From positions 1-8,783 of the forward strand of contig JALSJL010000470.1 in the NCBI GenBank assembly GCA_026989405.1: a stretch of DNA of 8,783 nt, read 5' to 3'. A program made the translations under genes and the position numbers. Below are positions 1 through 5,807 of this stretch, piece by piece. The notes beneath the pieces were generated by a model. The model was not told the origin of the DNA. It did no database searches and was given only the letters and a program-made list of their open reading frames with translations. The DNA comes from Marinosulfonomonas sp. (lineage in GTDB: Bacteria > Pseudomonadota > Alphaproteobacteria > Rhodobacterales > Rhodobacteraceae). Each line of letters starts with the position of its first letter. The stretch's first letter is position 1.

Positions 1-195
1 AAAGGGCTCTGACGACATGGGATTCTCCGGCTGTTACAGGTCTTTGCATCGCAAGCGGCTGTTTGCCGCAATGGAATTGCTTGTCTAGTTGCTTCTAATA
101 TGGTTTCAAACCGCTGGGACACAACGGGTTATCGCCGGTCAACTGGTATCCCGACAGAACAGCGGCCGCCGCCGCACCGCGAACAGGAAGTGAAA
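1..195. other. Non-coding leader region upstream of coxB
   Basis: I see no supportable gene here. An open frame runs into coxB from an ATG at 100, but its first 32 residues are hydrophilic and would bury the signal peptide of subunit II internally, so the stretch is better read as 5' untranslated and promoter sequence. A short GC stem (GCGGC at 55-59 with GCCGC at 65-69) is present without a T-tract. The region between about 70 and 110 is clearly more AT-rich than the flanking genes, as expected for a promoter. No tail of an upstream gene is recognisable. Confidence 0.6.
71..101 (+). promoter_or_regulatory. Possible sigma-70-like promoter for the cox cluster
   Basis: TAATAT at 96-101 is a good match to the -10 consensus TATAAT and lies in the only AT-rich patch upstream of coxB. 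No good -35 element is correctly spaced: TTGCTT at 77-82 is only 13 nt away, and ATGGAA at 71-76 is 19 nt away and weak. Transcription would begin near 108, leaving a leader of roughly 90 nt before the coxB ATG at 196. This is a motif-level guess, not an established promoter. Confidence 0.25.
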
Positions 196-1059
196 ATGCG
201 CCTTATCACCAGACTTTCCGCCCTATGGGCAGTTGTTGCAGCCACGCTTCTTGGTGGCGCAGCATTTGCACAAGACAGCCTGCAGGGGCTTGAAACCATT
301 GGTAAACCGAAGCCTCAGGGCATGAATTTCCAACCGGCCTCGTCGGAAACCGCGGCCAATCTTCAGTGGCTGGACGGGATGATCAACGTGATCATCGGTG
401 CGATTGTCCTGTTCGTGGTGCTTCTGTTGCTGGTGGTCATCTTGCGGTTCAACAAGAAGTCAAACCCGACCCCGGCGCGGTTTACGCACAACACGCCGAT
501 CGAAATCACTTGGACGCTCGTTCCGATCGTGATTCTCGTGTTCATTGGCGCCTACTCTCTGCAAATCCTGTTCAAGGAACAGGAAATCCCTGTCGCGGAT
601 GTGACCATCAAGGCGACCGGCAACCAGTGGTATTGGAGCTATGAATACCCCGACCAGGAATTCGAGTTCGACAGTTTCCTGCTGGCGCGCGAAGAACTGG
701 CGGACTACGGCTATGCCGATGATGAGTATCTGCTGGCGACTGACAATGCTGTAGTGGTGCCGGTCAACAAGGTCATCGTGATGCAGGTGACGGGGTCGGA
801 CGTCATTCACAGCTGGACCATTCCCGCCTTTGGCGTGAAGCAGGACGGCGTTCCGGGGCGGCTGGCTGAACTGTGGTTCAAGGCCGACAAGGAAGGTGTC
901 TATTTCGGGCAGTGTTCCGAGCTTTGCGGCAAGGATCACGCCTACATGCCGATCACCGTCAAGGTGGTCAGCCAGGAGGCATATGATGCATGGCTCAAGG
1001 ACGCGATCGAAGAATACGCCGGCGTTCCGCAGGGCGTGCAGGTCGCGGCGAACAATTGA
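196..1059 (+). CDS. coxB: Cytochrome c oxidase subunit II (CuA subunit)
   Basis: This is subunit II of the aa3-type oxidase (also called ctaC). It takes electrons from cytochrome c at the binuclear CuA centre and passes them to heme a in subunit I. Length is 287 aa. An N-terminal signal peptide has its hydrophobic core at 9-23 and a likely cleavage site after AFA at 23-25. Two membrane helices follow at about 63-83 and 104-126, then the periplasmic cupredoxin domain with the aromatic patch NQWYWSYEYP (143-152). The CuA ligands are all present: H205, then CSELCGKDHAYM giving C240, E242, C244, H248 and M251. I chose the ATG at 196 because it is preceded by AGGAAG (185-190) at good spacing and starts the signal peptide; the in-frame ATG at 100 would prepend 32 non-signal residues. 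It leads the cluster, 49 nt before ctaB. Confidence 0.97.
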   Translation: MRLITRLSALWAVVAATLLGGAAFAQDSLQGLETIGKPKPQGMNFQPASSETAANLQWLDGMINVIIGAIVLFVVLLLLVVILRFNKKSNPTPARFTHNTPIEITWTLVPIVILVFIGAYSLQILFKEQEIPVADVTIKATGNQWYWSYEYPDQEFEFDSFLLAREELADYGYADDEYLLATDNAVVVPVNKVIVMQVTGSDVIHSWTIPAFGVKQDGVPGRLAELWFKADKEGVYFGQCSELCGKDHAYMPITVKVVSQEAYDAWLKDAIEEYAGVPQGVQVAANN

Positions 1060-1063
1060 GACC

Positions 1064-1092
1064 CCTCGGGGCCAGGGACTGGCGCCCCGAGG
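1064..1092 (+). terminator. GC-rich hairpin between coxB and ctaB
   Basis: CCTCGGGGC (1064-1072) and GCCCCGAGG (1084-1092) are perfect 9-bp reverse complements separated by an 11-nt loop, starting 4 nt after the coxB stop. There is no T-run after the stem (CTGACAAGG follows), so it is not a canonical intrinsic terminator. Within a cluster, such a stem more often limits read-through or protects the 3' end of the upstream message. That role is inference; the inverted repeat itself is seen directly. Confidence 0.5.
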
Positions 1093-1108
1093 CTGACAAG
1101 GCTGGATC

Positions 1109-2041
1109 ATGACTGACATCAGGACGGACACCTACGAAAATGAGGCCGGGTTCGGCGATTTCTTCGCCTTGCTGAAACCGCGTGTCATGTCGCTGGTGGT
1201 CTTTACCGCCCTTGTCGGCCTTCTGGTTGCGCCAGGAGGCATCAACCCGGTTGTCGGGTTCGCATCGGTGTTGTTCATTGCTATCGGGGCCGGGGCCTCG
1301 GGCGCGCTGAACATGTGGTATGACGCCGATATCGATGCGGTGATGAAACGCACAGCCGGTCGCCCCGTGCCATCAGGCAGGGTTGCGCCCGGCGAGGCAT
1401 TTGCCATCGGCATCACGCTTTCGGTCATGGCGGTGGTCATGCTGGCGCTCGCTGCCAATTTTGTGGCCGCCGGGCTGCTTGCCTTCACCATCTTCTTTTA
1501 TGCGGTCGTCTACACGATGTGGCTGAAGCGCTGGACGCCGCAGAACATCGTCATCGGCGGTGCATCGGGGGCTTTCCCGCCGATGATTGGCTGGGCTGCG
1601 GTGACGGGCGGCATCAGTCTTGAGAGCGTTCTCATGTTTGCATTGATCTTCCTGTGGACCCCGCCGCACTTCTGGGCGTTGGCCCTGTTCATGAAGGAAG
1701 ACTATTCCAAGGCCGGGGTGCCGATGCTCACGGTTACGCATGGGCGCCAGACGACGCGCCGGCACATGTTCGCATACACCCTGGCCCTGGTTGCCGTGTC
1801 CCTGGCCCTTGCGCTCAGTTCGATTGGCGGCCCGTTCACGCTGGCCGTATCGGTCCTGCTCAATCTCTGGTTCCTCAAGGCGGCCTTCATTGTCTTGCGG
1901 CGTGACGAAGCAAGTGCGCGCTCGGACGGCTACAAGGCCGAAAAGGCCATGTTCCGCGTATCGCTCTACTACCTGTTTCTGATGTTCGGAGCGCTGCTTG
2001 TCGAAACGACCCTGAAATCTCTCGGGCTTGGGGGCTGGTGA
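1109..2041 (+). CDS. ctaB: Protoheme IX farnesyltransferase (heme o synthase)
   Basis: This is an integral membrane prenyltransferase of the UbiA superfamily (Cox10/CtaB). It transfers a farnesyl group to the vinyl side chain of heme b to make heme o, the precursor of heme a in this oxidase. At 310 aa it has the usual length. The first Asp-rich motif is N68-MWY-D72-A-D74-I-D76, followed by MKRTAGRPVPSGR (79-91). A conserved central block includes WTPQNIVIGG (142-151) and GAFPPMIGWAAVTG (154-167). The second motif region is LWTPPHFWALALFMKEDY (182-199). Hydrophobicity suggests eight or nine helices. The start at ATG 1109 has AAGG at 1098-1101 upstream. The gene sits between coxB and the CuB chaperone genes. 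Its stop overlaps the next ATG by one base (TGATG), implying coupled translation. Confidence 0.97.
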   Translation: MTDIRTDTYENEAGFGDFFALLKPRVMSLVVFTALVGLLVAPGGINPVVGFASVLFIAIGAGASGALNMWYDADIDAVMKRTAGRPVPSGRVAPGEAFAIGITLSVMAVVMLALAANFVAAGLLAFTIFFYAVVYTMWLKRWTPQNIVIGGASGAFPPMIGWAAVTGGISLESVLMFALIFLWTPPHFWALALFMKEDYSKAGVPMLTVTHGRQTTRRHMFAYTLALVAVSLALALSSIGGPFTLAVSVLLNLWFLKAAFIVLRRDEASARSDGYKAEKAMFRVSLYYLFLMFGALLVETTLKSLGLGGW

Positions 2042-2226
2042 TGGGGCTTGCGCAGGAACACGAGATCCACAAGCGCCGCCTTGGGCGCAACATGGGCGTT
2101 GGCATTGCTCTTGGGGCATTTGTCATCCTGGTGTTCGCCCTGACCATGGCCAAGCTGAAGGATGGCGGGCAGATCGAAGGGTTTGACCATCAGTATCAGA
2201 CCCCGCGCCCCGTGGTGACCCAATGA
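2041..2226 (+). CDS. Small single-helix membrane protein of the cox cluster (CoxF-like)
   Basis: The product is 61 aa. Residues 1-17 are charged and likely cytoplasmic (EHEIHKRRLGRN at 6-17), one membrane helix spans roughly 18-37, and a short polar tail holds GFDHQYQTPRP (47-57). The basic patch before the helix predicts N-in/C-out topology with the tail in the periplasm. I recall small proteins of this pattern between ctaB and ctaG in many Alphaproteobacteria, sometimes annotated CoxF; no biochemical function is known to me. The start is the ATG at 2041 overlapping the ctaB stop, with GGGGG at 2030-2034 upstream; a GTG at 2038 is a less likely alternative. The stop overlaps the ctaG start by 4 nt (ATGA). 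Position and topology suggest a cytochrome oxidase assembly or stabilising role, which is inference. His8, His10 and His50 could be checked as metal ligands, but nothing here proves it. Confidence 0.85.
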   Translation: MGLAQEHEIHKRRLGRNMGVGIALGAFVILVFALTMAKLKDGGQIEGFDHQYQTPRPVVTQ

Positions 2227-2798
2227 GCATGAGCGGACACAAGAAAACCGTGCTCCAGACCATCAGCGTCGTGCTGATCATGGGCGCACTGGCCTGGGCG
2301 TCTGTCCCGTTTTACAACTGGTTCTGCCGGGTGACGGGCTTTGCCGGCACGACCTCGGTTGCCGACAGCGGTTCGGATGAAATTCTTGACGAGACGATCA
2401 CGATACGGTTCGACGCATCCCTTGAACGGGGCATGCCGTGGCAGTTCAAACCGATGCAACGCGAGATGGAGTTGAAAATCGGTGAGACCGGGCTTGCCTT
2501 CTATGAGGCCTACAACCCGACCGACCGGGTGATCGCCGGAACCGCGAGCTACAATGTCTCGCCATTTCAAGCCGGCGGTTTTTTCACCAAGATTGACTGT
2601 TTCTGCTTTGAATTGCAGGTCCTTCAACCCGGAGAGCGTGTTCAGATGCCGGTCACATTCTATGTTGACCCGGATATTACCCGCGACCGCGACGCGAAGT
2701 TCATCAACCACATCACTTTGTCCTATACTTTCCATGAAACCGATCTGCCGGAAGAATATGTTGACGCTTCAGCCGCAGCTTCCGCAGTGTCCAACTAA
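2223..2798 (+). CDS. ctaG: Cytochrome c oxidase assembly protein CtaG (Cox11 family, CuB chaperone)
   Basis: This is a Cox11-type copper chaperone that supplies copper to the CuB site of subunit I. At 191 aa it is the normal bacterial length. A short cytoplasmic N-terminus precedes one membrane helix at about 11-29, then a periplasmic immunoglobulin-like domain. Conserved elements are VPFYNWFCRVTGFAGTT (28-44) with Cys35, NPTDRVIAGTASYNVSPFQAG (98-118), and the copper-binding CFC motif C126-F-C128 in KIDCFCFELQ. GERVQMPVTFYVDPDI (137-152) completes the signature. The residues after CFCF read ELQ where I remember TEQ or EEQ in most relatives. The ATG at 2223 overlaps the preceding stop (ATGA) and lacks a clear Shine-Dalgarno, consistent with translational coupling. 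This Cox11-type ctaG is distinct from the unrelated Bacillus gene of the same name. Confidence 0.96.
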   Translation: MSMSGHKKTVLQTISVVLIMGALAWASVPFYNWFCRVTGFAGTTSVADSGSDEILDETITIRFDASLERGMPWQFKPMQREMELKIGETGLAFYEAYNPTDRVIAGTASYNVSPFQAGGFFTKIDCFCFELQVLQPGERVQMPVTFYVDPDITRDRDAKFINHITLSYTFHETDLPEEYVDASAAASAVSN

Positions 2799-2819
2799 GC
2801 GCAAGACAGGGGTCCGTAA

Positions 2820-3632
2820 ATGGCGCACGAAAAAAACCACGACTATCACATCCTGAACCCGTCAATCTGGCCGTTCCTTGGCGCGCTGTCCGGGTTTGTC
2901 ATGCTGTTCGGCATGGTTTTGTGGGTATCGCCTGCAATCGACAACAACCACCCCTGGCTGTTTCTGATCGGCCTCGCGGGGGTTCTTTACGTCATGTTTG
3001 GCTGGTGGTCGGACGTCATTCGCGAAGGCAAGGAAGGCGATCACACACCGGTTGTGATCATCGGCCTGCGCTACGGGATGCTGATGTTCATCATGTCCGA
3101 AGTCATGTTCTTCGCGGCCTGGTTCTGGACCTTCTTCAAGCATGCCATGTATCCGATGACGGAAGGCTCGCCCAAGATTGACGGTGTGTGGCCGCCCGAA
3201 GGCATCATCCCCTTCGACCCGTGGGGGCTGCCGTTGATCAACACGCTGATCCTGCTGTGTTCGGGTATGGCCGTCACCTGGGCGCACCATGCGCTGGTGC
3301 ATGAAAACAACCGAAAGGACGTGGTGACAGGCCTGGCAATCGCGGTGTTCCTCGGGCTTATGTTCACGGTGTTTCAGGCGATCGAATATGCCGAAGCCCC
3401 GTTTGATTTTTCCGGCAACATCTATGGCGCGACCTTCTTCATGGCGACCGGCTTCCACGGTTTCCATGTGATCATCGGAACGATCTTTCTGATGGTCAAC
3501 CTGCTGCGCGCGATGAAAGGCGAGCTTTCGCCGGAACACCATGTCGGGTTTGAGGCGGCTGCCTGGTACTGGCACTTCGTTGACGTCGTCTGGCTGTTCC
3601 TGTTTGGCGCGATCTATATCTGGGGCAGCTAG
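2820..3632 (+). CDS. coxC: Cytochrome c oxidase subunit III
   Basis: This is subunit III (also ctaE) of the heme-copper oxidase. It binds lipid, stabilises subunit I and helps sustain proton uptake through the D pathway. At 270 aa it is the size of the seven-helix alphaproteobacterial and mitochondrial form. Motifs include the N-terminal HDYHILNPSIWPF (7-19), WWSDVIREG (62-70), the helix III glutamate E94 in SEVMFFAAWFW (the residue classically modified by DCCD), GTxFLMVNLLR-type sequence at 220-230 after GFHGFHVIIG (211-220), and HVGFEAAAWYWHFVDVVWLF (241-260). AGGGG at 2808-2812 gives a well-placed ribosome site for ATG 2820. It lies 21 nt after ctaG and 99 nt before surf1. No subunit I gene accompanies it. 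Confidence 0.97.
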   Translation: MAHEKNHDYHILNPSIWPFLGALSGFVMLFGMVLWVSPAIDNNHPWLFLIGLAGVLYVMFGWWSDVIREGKEGDHTPVVIIGLRYGMLMFIMSEVMFFAAWFWTFFKHAMYPMTEGSPKIDGVWPPEGIIPFDPWGLPLINTLILLCSGMAVTWAHHALVHENNRKDVVTGLAIAVFLGLMFTVFQAIEYAEAPFDFSGNIYGATFFMATGFHGFHVIIGTIFLMVNLLRAMKGELSPEHHVGFEAAAWYWHFVDVVWLFLFGAIYIWGS

Positions 3633-3636
3633 CCCG

Positions 3637-3654
3637 GGCCCGGCAAAACGGGCC
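3637..3654 (+). other. First hairpin after coxC
   Basis: GGCCCG (3637-3642) and CGGGCC (3649-3654) form a perfect 6-bp GC stem with the loop GCAAAA, beginning 4 nt after the coxC stop. No T-run follows. Its arms are identical in sequence to those of the second hairpin downstream, in reversed order, so the two structures can exchange partners (see findings). Confidence 0.45.
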
Positions 3655-3675
3655 ATGCCATCGGACAAGAAACAA

Positions 3676-3702
3676 AAGCGCGGGCCCTCTCGGCCCGTGT
3701 TT
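3676..3702 (+). terminator. Candidate weak intrinsic terminator between coxC and surf1
   Basis: An 8-bp stem pairs 3679-3686 (CGCGGGCC) with 3692-3699 (GGCCCGTG) around the loop CTCTC, with one G-T wobble. Flanking A residues at 3676-3677 can pair with TTT at 3700-3702, extending the stem. The T-tract is only TGTTT, so termination on the + strand would be weak. On the opposite strand the stem is followed by CTTTTGTTT, a better U-tract, although I see no minus-strand gene that would use it. It probably lowers expression of surf1 and downstream genes relative to the structural oxidase genes; that is inference. Confidence 0.45.
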
Positions 3703-3731
3703 GCCATTGTGGCCATTGGGAAAGACCGAAC

Positions 3732-4403
3732 ATGACAAGACGCATGATTGTTCCCGCGCTGTTTGGTGTCGTTGGAACCGGGCTGTTGCTCTGGTTGGGT
3801 TTCTGGCAGCTTGAGCGTCTGGAATGGAAGCAGGCGTTTCTTGATGACATCAATGCGCGTATCCACGCCGACCCGGTGGCGCTACCCGCGGCCCCGGACG
3901 AGGCCCGCGACAAGTTTCTCGCCGTCCAGGTGCCGGGTCGCATCGAAGGCCCGGAAATCCATGTCCTCGCCTCGCGCAAGCAGGTCGGGCCCGGCTACAA
4001 GGTCATCGTTGCCTTCGTCACGGATGACGGCCGGCGCATCCTGCTTGATCGGGGATTCATCCCGATCCCGGCAAAAAATGCCCTGCGTCCCGACAAGCCT
4101 CTCACGGTGGTCGGAAACCTGCACTGGCCGGATGAGACAGACAGCTATACACCCCCGCCCGATATCGGGGCCAATATCTGGTTTGCGCGCGACGTTGAAA
4201 AACTGGCCGAGACATTGGGAACCGAGCCGGTTCTGCTCATGGCGTCATCCGACACGGGCGACGGGGTCGAGGCCTATCCGGTCTCGACCGAGGGCATTCC
4301 GAACGACCACCTGAATTATGCGATCACATGGTTTCTGATGGCGGCTGTCTGGTTTGGGATGACACTCTATCTGCTGTGGCGTATCAAGCGCCGAACCAAC
4401 TGA
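3732..4403 (+). CDS. surf1: Surf1 family cytochrome oxidase assembly protein
   Basis: Surf1 (SURF1/Shy1) is a membrane assembly factor that binds heme a and helps its insertion into subunit I. The product is 223 aa with the typical two-helix hairpin: helix 1 at about 6-24 and helix 2 at about 196-216, with a periplasmic domain between. Signatures are GFWQLERLEWKQ (23-34), the LLDRGFIPIP segment (104-113), and NDHLNYAITWF (191-201). The last includes H193, which corresponds to the conserved histidine implicated in heme binding in Paracoccus Surf1. The start at ATG 3732 is preceded by GGGAAAG (3718-3724). The gene follows the hairpin-bearing 99-nt gap after coxC and ends 15 nt before the preferred thrC start. 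DUF983, which I recall lying between coxC and surf1 in Caulobacter-like genomes, is absent here. Confidence 0.95.
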   Translation: MTRRMIVPALFGVVGTGLLLWLGFWQLERLEWKQAFLDDINARIHADPVALPAAPDEARDKFLAVQVPGRIEGPEIHVLASRKQVGPGYKVIVAFVTDDGRRILLDRGFIPIPAKNALRPDKPLTVVGNLHWPDETDSYTPPPDIGANIWFARDVEKLAETLGTEPVLLMASSDTGDGVEAYPVSTEGIPNDHLNYAITWFLMAAVWFGMTLYLLWRIKRRTN

Positions 4404-4418
4404 AAAATGCGACATCAC

Positions 4419-5807
4419 ATGCGTTATGTATCCACCCGCGGGCAATCGCCTGCGCTTAGCTTTGAAGAGGCCATGCTGACCGGGCTGGCGCGCGACGGAG
4501 GGCTTTATGTGCCCGAAGAGGTGCCGGTCATGAGCAAGGCAGAGATCAGCGAACTGGCCGGGCTGCCATATGAAGATGCCGCCTTTCGGGTGATGCGCCC
4601 GTTCATCGGCGACAGCTTTTCCGATGACGAGCTTGCCGGGATCATCGCGCGCGCCTACGACAGCATCGCCCATGCGGCCCGGGCACCTCTGGAGCAGCTT
4701 GCCCCGAACCATTTCATGCTTGAGCTGTTTCACGGCCCGACGCTGGCCTTCAAGGATTTTGCGATGCAGCTCATCGGGCAGCTGTTTCAGGCCGCCCTGG
4801 CCAGGCGCGGTGAGCGTGTCACGATTGTCGGGGCCACTTCGGGGGACACCGGCTCGGCGGCGATTGAAGCCTTTCGCGGGCTGGACAATGTCGATGTATT
4901 CATCCTGTTTCCGCATGGCCGGGTTTCGGACGTGCAGCGCCGGCAAATGACCACACCCGTCGAAAGCAATGTCCACGCCCTGGCGCTCGACGGCGATTTC
5001 GATGATTGCCAAGCGCGGCTCAAGGACATGTTCAACGATCACGCCTTCCGCGACGAAGTGCGTCTTGCCGGTGTCAATTCGATCAACTGGGCGCGGGTTC
5101 TGGCGCAGGTCGTCTACTATTTCACCGCCGCCACCAGCCTTGGCGCACCGCATCGCGCCGTCGGGTTTACCGTGCCGACCGGCAATTTTGGCGACATCTA
5201 CGCGGCAACCATTGCCCGCCGGATGGGGCTGCCGACCGACCGCCTGGTGATTGCGACCAATCAGAACGACATCCTGCACCGGACCTTGCAAAGCGGGGTT
5301 TACGAAACCCGCGGGGTCGCCCCGTCGATCAGCCCGTCCATGGATATTCAGGTCTCCTCCAACTTCGAGCGCATCCTGTTTGATGCCTATGGCCGGGATG
5401 CGGCTGCCGTGAGCAGTTTGATGGATGAGCTGAACCGGACCGGCCGTTTCAAGATCAGCCAGGGGGCGCTGGAATACATGCGTGAGCTGTTTGCATCGGG
5501 CCGTGCTTCGGAAGCGGAAACCAGGGCCACGATTGCCGCCGTCCACGCCGCGACGGGCCAGACGCTGTGTCCGCATTCGGCGGTGGCTGTGAAGGTTGCG
5601 CAAGATCATCTTGGGCGTGTGCCGATGGTCACGCTGGCCACGGCCCACCCGGCCAAGTTTCCCGATGCGGTCGAGGCCGCCACCGGAACGCGCCCGCAAC
5701 TGCCGCCCCATATGGCCGATCTGTTCGACCGTCCGGAACGCCAGACGCGGGTTGAAAATGACCTTGCGGCCCTACAATCACTGATCAAGGAACGGCTGAC
5801 AAAATGA
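4419..5807 (+). CDS. thrC: Threonine synthase
   Basis: This cytoplasmic PLP enzyme converts O-phospho-L-homoserine to L-threonine and phosphate, the last step of threonine synthesis. Length is 462 aa from ATG 4419. The N-terminal YVSTRGQSPALSFEEAML (3-20) is typical of the proteobacterial form. HGPTLAFKDFAMQ (105-117) holds the PLP-binding lysine K112, GATSGDTGSAA (138-148) is the phosphate and substrate loop, and PTGNFGD (253-259) binds the cofactor phosphate. SPSMDIQVSSNFERILF (305-321) is also characteristic. An in-frame ATG at 4407 would add MRHH. I prefer 4419 because MRYVSTRG matches the usual family N-terminus, but neither start has a clear Shine-Dalgarno, so translation may be coupled to surf1, which ends at 4403. 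The gene overlaps the next by 4 nt. The link to the oxidase cluster is positional, not metabolic. Confidence 0.96.
   Translation: MRYVSTRGQSPALSFEEAMLTGLARDGGLYVPEEVPVMSKAEISELAGLPYEDAAFRVMRPFIGDSFSDDELAGIIARAYDSIAHAARAPLEQLAPNHFMLELFHGPTLAFKDFAMQLIGQLFQAALARRGERVTIVGATSGDTGSAAIEAFRGLDNVDVFILFPHGRVSDVQRRQMTTPVESNVHALALDGDFDDCQARLKDMFNDHAFRDEVRLAGVNSINWARVLAQVVYYFTAATSLGAPHRAVGFTVPTGNFGDIYAATIARRMGLPTDRLVIATNQNDILHRTLQSGVYETRGVAPSISPSMDIQVSSNFERILFDAYGRDAAAVSSLMDELNRTGRFKISQGALEYMRELFASGRASEAETRATIAAVHAATGQTLCPHSAVAVKVAQDHLGRVPMVTLATAHPAKFPDAVEAATGTRPQLPPHMADLFDRPERQTRVENDLAALQSLIKERLTK

Noticed and set aside
55..69. Short stem GCGGC/GCCGC as a terminator of an upstream gene
   Set aside because: Only 5 bp, no T-tract, and no upstream gene visible to terminate.
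100..195. 32-residue N-terminal extension of coxB from ATG 100
   Set aside because: It overlaps the -10-like TAATAT, has no ribosome site, and would place the signal peptide internally; ATG 196 has AGGAAG upstream and a normal signal peptide.
3703..3718. Short direct repeat GCCATTG (3703-3709, 3712-3718) before surf1
   Set aside because: Two 7-nt copies with a 2-nt gap are easily produced by chance; no third copy in phase and no known operator pattern.
2862..3866. Minus-strand open frame (334 codons) opposite coxC
   Set aside because: The product is rich in H, R, Q and D, typical of the reverse complement of a hydrophobic membrane-protein gene. The + strand is clearly subunit III, and the frame runs across an intergenic region and the start of surf1.
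4245..5711. Long minus-strand open frame (488 codons) opposite thrC
   Set aside because: It is an antisense shadow of a GC-rich gene with strong codon bias; the + strand encodes an unmistakable threonine synthase with all motifs, and the antisense product has no recognisable domain.
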